NCBI RefSeq assembly: GCF_964355755.1 | Contig: NC_092675.1 | Location: 10,555,312 to 10,619,311 of the forward strand | Length of the DNA: 64,000 nt | From: Antedon mediterranea | Taxonomy: Eukaryota > Echinodermata > Crinoidea > Comatulida > Antedonidae | Direction of reading: 5' to 3' | Shown: piece after piece, positions 42,248-54,300 of the stretch | How positions within the stretch are numbered: the stretch's first letter is position 1 | Layout of the letters: each line of letters begins with the position of its first letter | The notes under the pieces: model-generated | The model's database searches: none | What the model was told of the DNA's origin: nothing | Seen by the model: the letters and a program-made list of their open reading frames with translations, nothing else | Made by a program: the position numbers and the translations under genes

Positions 42248-42319
42248 GGCTTCTTGGCGTAGTGGTTATCACGTTTGCTCAATACGCAGAAGGTACCTGG
42301 TTCGAGCCCGGGCTAAACC
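42248..42319 (+). tRNA. tRNA-Val-like, copy 3 (degenerate)
   Basis: Paralogue of copy 1. The anticodon loop has become TCAATAC, losing the invariant T33 and changing the anticodon, so it is unlikely to be functional. The run TTTTTTTT follows. Confidence 0.4.
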
Positions 42320-42529
42320 TTTTTTTTTAAACTTTATGGTGAAAAGTACTGTATATGCAATATGATAATTATACACAGTATATCTTATTATTATTTTTTT
42401 AAATACTTATTTTGTGTAATCGGTAATTATCACTTTTACACATGTTTATTTTGCTTTGTGCTTATTACCATTTATTTGTAATTTAAATGGATTAAAAAAC
42501 TTTCTGTAACCCACAATTTCAATGTGAGA

Positions 42530-42600
42530 GGTTTCGTAGTGTAGTGGTTGTCTAGTCTGCTTAACACGCAGAAGGTCCCGGTTCTCGCCCTGGCGAAACC
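42530..42600 (+). tRNA. tRNA-Val(AAC)-like, copy 4
   Basis: Paralogue of copy 2 with a fully paired acceptor (GGTTTCG/CGAAACC). The T loop reads TTCTCGC instead of TTCGAGC, damaging the B box. Confidence 0.45.
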
Positions 42601-42681
42601 TATTTTTCTTTAACTTTCTAACTGTTTACGTCTGTATACAGCTTCTTTCGCTGTACCCCGAGTATTGCACATTCGTGCTTG

Positions 42682-43312
42682 TTTTTGCTGGGCATACTAA
42701 CACAACACGACGATTGTTCACTACAGGCCTAGTCAAGCCTTAATAAATTTTAACTAAAATATAAAAACCTAACACTAAAATTTACAAGATAAGTTCTATT
42801 TGATAACTGCTGAACATCATGGTTCTGGAGCTAACGAGCTGTACACAGAGCAGCATAGTTGTTGTTTGGTTGACATAACAGGGTATTCCCCTACACAGGT
42901 CTCCGCGTGCGTGTGTGACGTGCCCAGTCAGCTGCTTGATAGAGAAAGCATGCAGCTCACACGCAAGTGCAAGATGCAATGGTTGAGTGAATTCAGGGAT
43001 CATCTTAATTCCATGGTTTTTTACCTAAACACCACATGATGGTGAATATGCCTGTTAAAGTCTCAATGATACGATCCCTAATGTACCATGTTGTTGCTAG
43101 GAGGCTTGAAAGGAGGAGGGATCTAGCCTAATTTCGGTCGGCAAGAGAATGCCGTCCTCTGACAATATAAGGTCGGCAATATTAAGGTCGGCAATTGAAA
43201 TTTGTGGGCTGGAAATTACACCAACAATATAGTTCATAAACAAAAGAAAATAGCCGGAAATGCGATTTGCGGCCATAGGCCTATAGAGAAAAAAAATTCG
43301 AGGGTATGGTTC
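42682..43312. other. gene-free stretch
   Basis: No gene recognised. Overlapping 73-79 codon open frames at 42782-43039 have no supporting signal. GGTCGGCAA is repeated three times near 43135-43190. Confidence 0.3.
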
Positions 43313-43738
43313 CAGTGGCGGATCTAGCGGGGGCGTATTTTTTTTTTAAATTAAATAGATTTTAAAAACACGTATCGTTTCGACGGTCATCAATCACCGA
43401 TGGTTTGCACATTTTCATAGTGAAAATAGTACGTCGGAGCACATCGTCAGCTTGATCGCATTCCACCAAGCATGATGTACGTCGACATCCTTTGTGTACT
43501 ATCAATCTCTAGCGTTACCAACGATCATTCACAGTTAAGTGTAAAAGGAGCAAGTTGATAAAAGCCACGTGGTGAGCTTGGTCGCGTTCCACTAAGCAGG
43601 TCGGCATCCTTTGTGATCGTCACTCCAGTATTGTAGAGTAGCGGTACCTCAGACGATCAATAGAGTTGATGAAGCCACTATGGTCAGTGCTACTATACTA
43701 CGCGCCCATTTATTAAGTACAATAAAAACAAAGGCTAG

Positions 43739-45056
43739 CAGGGGCGCAGCCAGTGGGGGGGTCACGGGGGTCCTGACCCCCCCTTTTTTTTTAGAAAAAA
43801 TAAATAAAAAACATGAGACAACAATACAGATCAAATCATCCTGGAGATACTGTGGAAGATTACTACCGAGCAGTATTACCAAATCAACTTCTTGATTACA
43901 AACCGAGTTAAAAACCCGTTTTTCTGCCGATAACAGGCCATGCTTTAAAATATTTGGCGTAGCACCCGAGTCTATAGTGAAGTGTAATGTTGAAGAAGTC
44001 TTCAAGGAACTTGAATTTGGTACGATGATCTGCCAAGACACGAACATCTTCATTCCGAGCTTCAGTGATGGAAGCGACTGTGTAAAATTAGCGGATCCAG
44101 ATGTGTTCCCGAATGTGCGTGCACTTCTTCTAATCGCGTAGGCCTATGCCCGTAACGTCTGAGTTTTTCGACTTTATGGAGAACGAAAACCTGTTTGGGA
44201 AATCACATGTCTTATGAGCAGCTTTTGGGATTGTGCCTCATGAACATACACTTTAACATGAACATTAATACAGAGAATGTCATTCGCGAATTCTGTCTCC
44301 AAGCCAAGAAGAATGTATGTTCCAAACTTATGTTTAAAGATGCATCACGCGATGTGTCAAGAGCGCCGTTATAGTAACTAACGTAAAATGTATGATAATA
44401 ATTTAGAAGTTAGTTATTACAATTATGTATAAGCTATCACCTATACTATACATTCGAACAAAATAGGTATATTTTTAAACAAAATATTGTATGTACTGGG
44501 TATGATAAGCGTCTCACATACACACGGAGCCAAGATAGCTTCTTGGACTTGCACAGTGTATGAACTCTAACCTTACGGTTCTCATTTAATAATATCACTC
44601 CCTCCATGCTATCATTCTAATTTCTTTTTTCAAACTTTTGCATCTCTACGTTCATTTCATGCAACTTTTGTATTGGTGAAAAGGGAGGAATTCAAATAAT
44701 TCCTCCTCTGAGTTTACAGCCTCTCTACACAAATTAACAAACACGCAAGAAAAAAAGTGTTTGTCTGTGGCAGCCTGGAATATAAAAATGTTCTGTAATG
44801 AAAATGAGAGTTGTTTTTTGTTTTCTTTGTTTCAGTTTTTTAGTGTTAACATTGTCATATTTGTGTGTGCGTAAACCGATTCAAATGATCTAGATTGCCC
44901 TAGACCGCCAAAGCTTCCAGGGGGCTTCGCCCCCTGGACCCCAACCGGGGGCCCTTGGCGGCCCCCTGGCCCCCAGCCCATGGTTGCTCGCTTCGCTCGC
45001 AAAATACTCACATATTGGTTGACCCCCCCTTTAATTCTTTGCTGGCTGCGCCCCTG
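43739..45056 (+). mobile_element. inner hAT-like DNA transposon with 15 bp TIR
   Basis: CAGGGGCGCAGCCAG (43739-43753) and its exact inverse (45042-45056) are the ends, flanked on both sides by GGCTAG (43733-43738 and 45057-45062), a 6 bp target duplication. CAGGG ends are typical of hAT. The interior holds a broken transposase-like region and, near the right end, a CCAGGGGGCTTCGCCCCCTGG hairpin-rich stretch. Confidence 0.75.
43840..44400 (+). pseudogene. hAT-like transposase C-terminal remnant
   Basis: The + strand reads DTVEDYYRAVLPNQLLDY followed, across stops and shifts, by ELKTRF-like sequence and a downstream TMICQDTNIFIPSF segment. VEEYYR...FLDH and ELxxRF are characteristic of hAT/ZMYM-type transposases. 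Several stops and frameshifts make it non-functional. It lies within the inner hAT element, as expected. Confidence 0.5.
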
Positions 45057-45890
45057 GGCTAGGACTGTATGCCTATGAAAATTATCCCGTTAGGGATAAA
45101 TTTTATTAAAACGTATTACTATTAAAATATTAACAATGCTGCAGCATTTCATGACCCTTGTTGTTTTATTTGCTTTCACGTCGATGATTCTCATAAACAC
45201 ATCGCGATGACATCATGACAAAAGAGGTGTTTTGTTTTTTTCAAATCACTAAATATAATGTAATCGAGCCGAACCGCTAATTTTTAAACGATCGTTTAAA
45301 CCAGGTCGTTGAATATGCCGTGATTTTAATTGTCAAAAACATGACCGTCAGTCGATGGCTCGGAGTTTCGATAAATCTCGCGTCGCATGTGTTACGTGGT
45401 GGTGGAAAACACTCTCAGCAAGTTTGCTTCATTAATATGCATGAGACTCTGTGACGACCCGCTTTAACGTGACATCATTTTACTTTAGCTGCATGATGCG
45501 AAGAAGAAGTAGTCACTGCGATCGACCCGGCGCGCGTGTAAGAAAATAATACCGGCCTAGGCTAGGACAAGTTTATGCTTATATAAAAGCTGAAAAACAT
45601 CGTCGCGTTGTAAAAATTTAGATGTAATAAAGTACACAGGCAAGTTGTTAGCTTGCTTTGATACCCTAGGTAAGTATCAGCTGCATGTTCCACATGTCGT
45701 AATTTGCGAGCTTTAGAGTGTTTGGTAAATGACATTATGAGATGTTTGTAAATCGTTTTAAACGACTTACAATGCGCTAGAACGCCAAAATTTTCCTGGA
45801 TCCCGACCGGGGGCCCTTGGCGTCCCCCTGGCCCCCAGCCAATGTTTGCTCGCTTCAATCGCAAAGCTATGCCACCCCTATTTTAATATC
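45057..45890. other. gene-free stretch
   Basis: Sequence of the outer hAT-like element to the right of the inner insertion; no ORF recognised. TTTGC-TCGCTTCAATC-GCAAA at 45845-45865 is a variant of the conserved-loop hairpin. Confidence 0.35.
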
Positions 45891-46796
45891 CTGGATCCGC
45901 CCCTTGGTTTCACTAATAGTAGAGCAGTTAAGGCCATAAAAATAGCCAAGTTGTGCACTTTATTACCAAAGCATGAAACTTGCCACAAAGTTTCTTTGAT
46001 GTATATAGATTCAAAATATCGGGGGGTGCCAATTGTCCAACGTCCGGTATGGCGGCCATCTTGATATTTGTAGTAATGAAACATTTTCACATAAAATGAC
46101 TGGAAATACAATTTATAACCTTTGACATATATAATTATGTGAACATACTGTATGTGGTTTACATTGGTATAAATGCACCTAATTTGTTTTACCGAAATAA
46201 ATGACACTTAATGCAAAAATGACCAGGAATTTATTATTCTGAATTTTTGACTTTTGATGTGATAGGATAGGCGTAAAGTATGACAGATCACTGAGAAACA
46301 GCAATCACTGAGCTCATGCCGACTTGTTTGCTAAACTGTGATGTGTCAATCGTTATATAAAAGTTTTGGTCCTCTCTCCTTCATCTTTTCTTTTTTTTTG
46401 TAATGTATTATAAGAGAACACCGTCTTTCAAAGTACTTACTACAGTAGACCTACTTTCATTAGTCAGAAACTCAGATAATTCTTGGTCATTTTCGTTGCA
46501 TCTAAACAAATGTACTCAATTTTTATGGTAATGAGCCTTTGCTGTAAACCATCTGAATCCTTTTCCTCGATTTTCTCTAGTCATTGATTTTTTAGCAAAA
46601 TCCGAACCAAATCAATTCGTAAAAGACATCTCAATATAATTATTCAAGTAATCCTCAAATTAGTGACATGGACCTACAATATACTGTTCTGTACAAGACC
46701 TTTTTAGGCATCCACCTGTGGACTTTCACTTTGAAGGTCTTGGTCTCCTAATCATACAAGAAACAATGTCTGATTTAATCAATCAAAGTAGTGGGT

Positions 46797-48645
46797 CCAG
46801 ACCATCCACAGACAAAGAAGGGGGTATAAGACCATCCACAGACAAAGAAGGGGGTATAAGACCATCCACAGACAAAGAAGGGGGTGTAAGACCATCCACA
46901 CACAAAGAAGGGGGTATAAGACCATCCACAGACAAAGAAAGGGGAAGGCCATCTACAGACAAAGAAGGGGGTGTAGGACCATCCACAGACAAAGAAGGGG
47001 GTGTAAGACCATCCACAGACAAAGAAGGGGGTGTAAGACCATCCACAGACAAAGAAGGGGGCGTAGGACCCTCCACAGACAAAGAAGGGGGTGTAAGACC
47101 ATCCACTGACAAAGAAGGGGGTATAGGACCACTTACAGACAAAGAAGGGGGTATAAGACCATCCACAGACAAAGAAGGGGGTGTAAGACCATCCACAGAC
47201 AAAGGGGGTGTAGGACCATCCACACACAAAGAAGGGGGTATAAGACCATCCACAGACAAAGAAAGGGGTGTAAGGCCATCTACAGACAAAGAAGGGGGCG
47301 TATGACCCTCCACAGACAAAGAAGGGGGTGTAAGACCATCCACTGACAAAGAAGGGGTATAGGACCACTTACAGACAAAGAAGGGGGTATAAGACCATCC
47401 ACAGACAAAGAAGGGGGTGTAAGACCATCCACAGACAAAGAAAGGGGTGTAAGACCATCCACACACAAAGAAGGGGGTATAAGACCATCCACAGACAAAG
47501 AAAGGGGTGTAAGGCCATCTACAGACAAAGAAGGGGATGTAGGACCATCCACAGACAAAGAAGGGGGTGTAAGACCATCCACAGACAAAGAAGGGGTGTA
47601 AGACCATCCACAGACAAAGAAGGGGGAGTAGGACCCTCCACAGACAAAGAAGGGGGTGTAAGACCATTCACTGACAAAAAAGGGGGTATAGAACCACTTA
47701 CAGACAAAGAAGGGGGTATAAGACCATCCACAGACAAAGAAGGTGGTGTAAGACCATCCACAGACAAAGAAGTGGGTGTAGGACCATTCACAGACAAAGA
47801 AGGGGATGTAGGACCGTCCACAGACAAAGAAGGGGGTATAAGACCATCCACAGACAAAGAAGGGGTATAAGACCATCGACAGAGAAAGAAGGGGGTGTAA
47901 GACCATCCACAGACAAAGAAGGGGTGTAAGACCATCCACACACAAAAGAAAAAGGTGTAAGACCATCCACACACACAAAAGGGGTGTAATACCATCCACA
48001 CACAAAAAAAGAGGTGTAATACCATCCACAGACAAAGAAAAGGGTGTAATACCATCAACAGACAAAGAAAAGGGTGTAATACCATCAACAGACAAAGCAA
48101 AGGGTGTAATACCATCAACAGGCACAGAAGGGGGTATAATACCGTCCACAGACAAAGAAAGGGGTGTAAGACCATCCACAGACAAAGAAGGGGGTGTAGG
48201 ACCATCCACAGACAAAGAAGGGGGTGTAAGACCATCCACAGACAAAGAAGGGGGTGTATGACCATCCACAGACAAAGAAGGGGGTGTAAGACCATCCACT
48301 GACAAAGAAAGGGTATAGGACCACTTACAGACAAAGAAGGGGGTATAAGACCATCCACAGACAAAGAAGGGGGTGTAGGACTATCCACAGACAAAGAAGG
48401 AAGTGTAGGACCATCCACAGACAAAGAAGGGGTGGAAGACCATCTACATGCAAAGAAAGGGGTGTAAGACCATCCACACACAAAGAAAGGGGTGTAATAC
48501 CATCAACACGCACAGAAGGGGGTGTAAGACCATCCACAGACAAAGAAGGGGGGTATAAGACCATCCACAGACAAAGAATGGGGTATAAGACCATCCACAG
48601 ACAAAGAATGGGGTATAAGACCATACAGACAAAGAAGGAGGAGTA
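46797..48645 (+). repeat. 30-bp minisatellite, ~60 units
   Basis: Unit ACCATCCACAGACAAAGAAG plus GGGGTRTAAG. Most units are 30 bp, some 29 or shorter, with recurring variants (AAAGGGG, TGTAGG, CACTTACAG). Because 30 is divisible by 3, several long frames stay open on both strands, notably a decapeptide repeat on + (46718-47305) and Ser/Pro- or Phe/Trp-rich repeats on -. They lack start context, splice sites or domains, so I treat them as non-coding. Confidence 0.9.
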
Positions 48646-49129
48646 GGACCATATTAACCGAGGAAGCATACAAAAAGAAGATACAATCAAAATACCACTT
48701 GGAAAACAATAAATTGTAGAATAACTGAGGCTTGATTGTTGAAATATAAAGGGTTCTTTGTAAGGTCATTAATAATATATTGATATAAACACGATCATCA
48801 TACTTTTCATTTGTCATTCAAATACAGTCTATCTCGAAAAGAAGCTCATACTATCACCTTTTCGAGGTTTTACGGTATTCCATAACATGTATGTTATTTC
48901 CTCTGTCAAACTATTAAAACTTTTAGCGAATCAGAAGGTGCCAACATCATTGAACTAATGGTACCACCAAGCACAATGTTTACCAATTTTATGTACTATA
49001 TACAATTTAAGTCCATTAATCATTTAATATAATTACGCCTATCAGGTCAAAGGAAGACCAACAAAAACCACATACAGTATATTCACCTAATTAAAAATCA
49101 ATAAATAAATGTCAAAGGTCATAAATTGT

Positions 49130-49440
49130 ATTTCCGGTCATTTTATGTGAAAATGTTTCATTACTACAAATATAAATGTATTTATTCTGAACAAAATGAC
49201 ACCAAAATCGATTGAAAATGACCAGTAGTTACAGAGATATACAAATACGAGGTCAAAGGTCAAACTGAAAGAAACGTCATTTCCGGTCATTTTTGGACGA
49301 AAATTTTCATTAGAGCAAATAGAAATATATAGTTTGTGAACAATTTGAGACCATAATTAAGTCTCTAATGTGTATAGTTGCCAAGATATGAACATTTTTT
49401 GTTTTTATGGTGGCCATTTTGAAATCAAGATGGCCGCCAT
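49130..49440 (+). repeat. dispersed repeat with DR1 motif (also at 1010-1230)
   Basis: GAGGTCAAAGGTCAA, TTTCCGGTCATTTT, GAACAATTT-AGACCA and ATGGTGGCCATTTTG occur in the same order as at 1010-1190. Perfect AGGTCA-A-AGGTCA at 49250-49262. Confidence 0.55.
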
Positions 49441-49562
49441 ACCGGACGTTGGACGCTTGGCACCCCACGATATTTTGAATCTAAATACATTAAAGAAACT
49501 TTGTGCCAAGTTTCATGCTTTGGTAATAAAATGCACAGCTCATGTCATTAACTGCTCTACTA

Positions 49563-50129
49563 TAAACAACTTAACGATCCACCCCGCCGTCAAACCTGGT
49601 TACGGCCCTTTCACAGTACACATGCTAGACCCGAGTGACTCCAAACGCACTATTTAACGGTTGTTCAATAGTACTTTTTTTCGTGTGTGCAAACAAAAAA
49701 TCTTTTTGCGTTTGGAAAATATTGTTTTATTCTATTATTCTTTTGAAACAGCGCCACCTATTTTGTAGTGTTATGGAAGGAGTAACGATAGACCAACATC
49801 AGCATGGTGAGAATAACCTATAAATGGAGAAAAAACCGATGTAGAATTTTCAATTATTACAACCGTTTGCTTTAAAGCAGACGGAATCTTAAATACGTAA
49901 ACGTTAGTGGTCTTTCGGAACAACAAAATAATGATGTTTAAACTAATTTTTAACTAACCTACCTGGACGGATGAATCTCGGTGATTGCCACGACCACAAT
50001 TAGTTACCAAATGTAGTCTGGGTTCCAGACGGAGTTTTGTCTTAATATTAGTAAAAAGATAAATATTTATCCAATTCCGGTCGCCTTACGGGGAGCAGTT
50101 GGAAAAGAAGTAAAAACTAAGCTATATGA
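49563..50129. other. gene-free stretch
   Basis: No gene recognised. The reverse strand of 49965-50010 has a short hydrophobic run before a donor-like CAG|GTAGGT, but no acceptor or frame link to the receptor gene. Confidence 0.3.
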
Positions 50130-50400
50130 ACCTAATTATCTGATACCTCGTTTGCTTCACCTATAGTTTTAGTCAAAAGCCCAGATGAGACAATCAGATT
50201 TTGTGTCGATTTTCTAAAATTAAACCGGTTTACAGTTGTTTTGATGTTGAGCCGATACCAGATGTTCGGTAAATCTCTTGCGTTTCCTACTCACCTCTAC
50301 CAATGACATGATGTTTTAAAACTAACTACAGGTATATTTAAAACAGCTACATTACCTCCATCTTTATTGGATATGTTGAGCGCAAAAAGAACATGCTTAT
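50130..50400 (+). pseudogene. Ty3/Gypsy-type reverse transcriptase remnant
   Basis: The + strand reads FASPIVLVKSPDE and IRFCVDF-LKLN, then, after a frameshift, FDVEPIPDVR. This is the N-terminal part of a Gypsy-class reverse transcriptase. A YEPNYLIPR-like segment lies just before it, as in the family. Only ~80 codons are recognisable, broken by frameshifts and stops; no LTRs were seen. Confidence 0.65.
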
Positions 50401-51186
50401 AGGGGAATGTTTTTAATTTTAGAATAAAATGAACCAGGGGATCATCATAACGTAAACCGTTAACCTCAAGTTATCTCGCAGTTAACAAATTATAATGCGG
50501 TAATATTGACGGTGTACTGTATTTGGTGGAGCTAACAATTAATAATAGAGCCGCAATCCATCAATACATAAGTGAATTAATTCAAGACTTGTTGCTAATT
50601 GTTACATATTTATTAGGTGACAAAAAATAAAGACATGCAAGCATCTTGTTAGTTACCATTAGTTACGTAAACCAATTAAACTTTACATACATTGGTAATA
50701 TAAAAAGGATAGTAATCGTTGCAGTCTAAATATCATAGAGGGCAGTATAGGAAAATAATATATCTTGAAAAAGGAATCTAATCTATGTTTATAAAAGGAA
50801 AGAAAATCAGTAATATTATGTGATTTGATTAACTAATCGCAATCATTACTTTTGACCGTGAGCATCTTTGTTGAAGTCGTTTAAAATCTTTTCTACAACA
50901 AACACTTATTTGAACCAATCAAATCTGTAAATGAAACATAATACAACACCAGTGTCAGTTTATTAATATGTTTATGCCCAGAAAACAAGCTGGGAAGTTA
51001 GATTATATAATTATTATATAAACCATATAATAGATAAATTACCATCCTTAAAAACACGACAGACGGAAGTGAAAATAAAATCTACTTACAGTAAAAGAAT
51101 GCCTACTAAAAAAGTAATTAGAAAGCTACATAATCTAATGTGCTGTTTTTAACTAAATATAATGGGGAATGTTTTTCTGATCTCAC
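50401..51186. other. gene-free stretch left of the last recognised receptor exon
   Basis: The transmembrane and cytoplasmic exons of the receptor might be expected here on the - strand. I could not identify a hydrophobic exon with a matching phase, nor an NPxY motif. Confidence 0.3.
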
Positions 51187-51336
51187 CTGGGGCTTGGCAA
51201 ACATGCGTAGTGACATGTACATCGATATAAAGCGAATCTGATGGGTATGCTGGGACACAAACGACCGCTTCATCTCTTGCGTAGCACTCCATTGTGAACT
51301 GTTGAGTTTGACTCTGTAGAAGGTCGCTTGTCAGCC
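51187..51336 (-). CDS. receptor exon, putative (unknown module)
   Basis: 150 nt open frame of 49 codons, phase 1 in and phase 1 out, donor CCAG|GTGAGA, acceptor weak (GTCAAAG). It contains three Cys ([16 protein letters not shown] and HVCQAP) but matches no domain I know. It could be a stalk segment or a lineage-specific module, or a false exon. Confidence 0.45.
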
Positions 51337-54300
51337 CTTTGACGATTATTTTCTTTACAATTTCTTAAATAATGAATTTGAACTTCGTTAATGGTTTATT
51401 TTTATATAACCGATAATGTAGCTTTTTTTTTGGTTTGTCCATAGACCAACTATTGTTATTGCAAGGACTTTCACCAGGATAGGTAAGTGTGGGTAGGTAA
51501 AGTTAGTCTAGCGCATCCCAGATACGCTCAATCTACCCAAACGAGCTAGCTTTCTGTCATCCAAAGTAATTGATTTGTCAATTACACAGAAGTCTCTCAA
51601 AAGTCGCGGACATAAATTGTAAATTCATTATCTGGTCGGTCAAGTTTTCTAAAAATCTTCTTATGGTATATTTACGATTGGAATGAAACTCATTTCACAG
51701 GCAATAAAACAATGGTGAAACATAACTAATTTTTCTACCATATTTGGGCACATCACAAGTTTTGTTACATAAAGTTTGATAGAGTATAAACGATATTTAC
51801 TTACGGGAGTTCAGAGTGCCATCTTCATTTACCCGAGAATGGATATCGCTGATACAGTTTTTTTCATCGTCTGATAAGGTATACTCAACAGGACAGGCAC
51901 ACGAGTATAATGGAATTGTGGAGTCTGATGTGCGACTAGTGGGTAAGCAAAGGTGGCTACACCCACCGTTTAAAACTCCGCAAACATTGCTAGTTCCTTT
52001 TCGGAAAAATTAACAAAATACGTATGGCTTTAGTTTAATTTTTAAAAATGTATGTTCGATTTAAAAAACAAAAATAATCAACGTAATAACTCACTTTCTA
52101 AACCATTGGCCAGAATAATTAGATACTTACGGTTTCGGAACATGCGATCAGCTTCAGCAACGATTATTCCCATAGGTGATTGGAAACCTGAATGAAGGAC
52201 TTGAATGTTACCACCTGTATGCTTATCAACTGACAGAATGGCCTGCTTATCCCAGTCGGTCCAATAAAGTGTGTCCTTGGTGTGTTTAAAAAATATATAT
52301 TATTACTAAAATATTATATTATCCTATGGCCGTATTCACCAATCACACTTAAGTGAGATATTTCCCTTAAATCCTAAGAATTTACCTTAAATCAAGACAA
52401 ATTAAGGGTTTCACTTAAGTGATATTAACAAAGGTTTTAATGTTAAGTGAAATCCTTAACTTGGTATATTTTCCCCTAAACTTTTAAGAGACCTTAATAA
52501 GTTTCATTTAATTATCCAGTATCTTGATTGTGCTGACGATTCTGTATGCACGAGTGTTATATAGATAGCCCCAGTCTAGGCTAGATGGGCTGGGCTGCCC
52601 AGTAACCAGCCCGGGATTCATATTATGTTTGGTTTGTGAGTAGCATCTAGACCTATTTTTTCTTTATCCTCATCATACAAATTAGTCTAGGCCTATGTAT
52701 AAATTTATTTGCTTTTGTTTTGACTGCCATTATTACATTTTCGTGCAATATGGAAAATAGCCCTAGTCTAGGTAGAGATGCTAGTCCCACTGTTGGTCTG
52801 CCCAGTAACCAGCCTAGGATTTAATGCCTCAATACAAGTTTAGGCCTACACAGAAGTTTGTTTTTTAAGTAGCATCTAGACCTATTTTTCTTGATTCTCA
52901 GCATACAAATTAATGTAGGCCTATATATTCATTTATTTGTTTTTTTGTTTTGACTGCTATTTTCTTTTTATAGATCACCATACACACTTTCTTCCTCCTC
53001 CCCGTCCCCAACCCCCTCAACCTTTTTTTGTTTGTAAATATGCAAATTAGTTTTTAGAGAGGAGTGTGATTGGACCATAGAGGAATTGAATCCTCTGTGA
53101 TTGGACAATGGGACAACTCATGAATATGTATGATTATGTTTACCCTTGAATTAAGTTTTCCTTTGGTAAGTGTGAATCACTATTAGTTTTAGATATGAAG
53201 ATACGAATTTTGTTGATGTGAATACAATGTATCACTTGAGTGAAAATACTGGCGGCGTATGCTTTTTCAAAGCCTTGGTACCGCCAGACCTCTCCACACT
53301 GTCGCCGGTACCAATGTTTGATAGTCTAAGTCAGAGATTGACCCATCACATGGCGGGGGAAATGACATACGCCGCCAATAGTTTTACTTTCAATACATTC
53401 ACTCGCGCTATAAAATGCATATCATCAATGCATTTCATTCACATCACATTATGAAATTTATATCATTGATGCATTTCATTCATATTGCGTCATAAAATTC
53501 ATATATAAAAATGTTGCATAAACGGTGTTTTATGGGAGCGCGTGGGATCGTAATAAAATTCGTAGATTTTAACCTTGTTCAACAGGATAAACATAAACAT
53601 GTTATATCATATTTTGGTTTAAGAATAGAACTTACATCAAATACTGCTAGACCAAATGGATGAGGTAAGTATTCCTCGCTTTCCAGGACAACGCGAACGC
53701 CTTCACCTTCAAGTCCCGAGCATGAAATTCGTCCAAGTTTCGCATCGGCCCAAAAGATCTTGCGCATTTGGTAATCGATTGTCAGACCATTTGGCCAGTG
53801 TATGTCTTCGGTTATAATAGCACGACGATTAGTCCCATCCATACCACTCTTTGAAATACTTGCAAACAATCCCCAATCTGACCAGTACATATTTCTGAAA
53901 TACGTCATCAAAATGAAAATTGTGGTAACCCATGAGAAGGATAATTGTTTATGTAATGTAAGAACATATTAAAATTTGCTAGACAATCTGGCATAGATAT
54001 GTGAGATGCACTTAGTTGAATGTAATAATCTATGAAGAAAAAGAAAACATTCTACTGTATTTTTAAAATTGAAAAAAAATGACAAATTACATCATCATGG
54101 CATATTATTGAAAATGTGAATTTTTAAAATGGCACTTTATGACGTCACAGTTGAATGATCACGCTGACTTTATTATAGAAAAGATATTGTGAAAAAATAT
54201 TTATTTTTTAACAAAATATGTACAGAAATTAACAAACAAGTCGAACAAAAAACTTCTAACACGAGTTTACTAACCCATCGGATGGATCCAAAACAATAGC

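Larger units (their letters stand above)
41277..42681 (+). repeat. tandem duplication of a ~0.7 kb unit, each with two tRNA-Val-like sequences
   Basis: Unit 1 is 41277-41985 and unit 2 is 41986-42681. Both start TTACTCGGGGT with CCCGAGTCTAGTA, share CATCTGGACACTATTGAG and GGGACATGTCCTC, and end near CTTTCGCTGTACCCCGAGT. They differ only by scattered changes, so the duplication is recent relative to most repeats here. Confidence 0.85.
43313..45906. mobile_element. outer hAT-like element (possible), containing a second one
   Basis: CAGTGGCGGATCTAG at 43313 and the inverse of CAAGGGGCGGATCCAG at 45891-45906 are hAT-type ends in opposite orientation. The 45770-45860 segment (GGGGGCCCTTGGCG, CCCCCTGGCCCCCAGCC) is a paralogue of 44900-44980 in the inner element. 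No exact target duplication was found. Confidence 0.5.
45917..49562. mobile_element. 3.6 kb foldback element enclosing a minisatellite
   Basis: The left arm (45917-46130) and the right arm (49100-49562) are inverted copies. They run from TAGTAGAGCAGTTAA at the tips through TTTATTACCAAAGCATGAAA, GTCCAACGTCCGGTATGGCG and GCCATCTTGAT to ATGAAACATTTTCACATAAA. The right arm has an extra ~270 bp internal repeat (49150-49430) not found on the left. No transposase is recognised; the core is the 30 bp minisatellite. Confidence 0.75.

Noticed and set aside
43649-44053. 134-codon frame on the - strand
   Set aside because: It is antisense to the hAT transposase-like remnant and spans the element end.
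46797-48645. CRISPR-like array
   Set aside because: Units are contiguous with no unique spacers, and the window is animal nuclear DNA. The same applies to the 79-bp and 61-bp arrays.
46718-48690. Long open frames (up to 341 codons) on both strands with decapeptide repeats
   Set aside because: They arise because the minisatellite unit is 30 bp; there is no signal, splice or domain context, and frames overlap on both strands.
49965-50010. Possible transmembrane exon of the receptor on the - strand
   Set aside because: The hydrophobic run is short, an in-frame stop precedes it and no acceptor fits.
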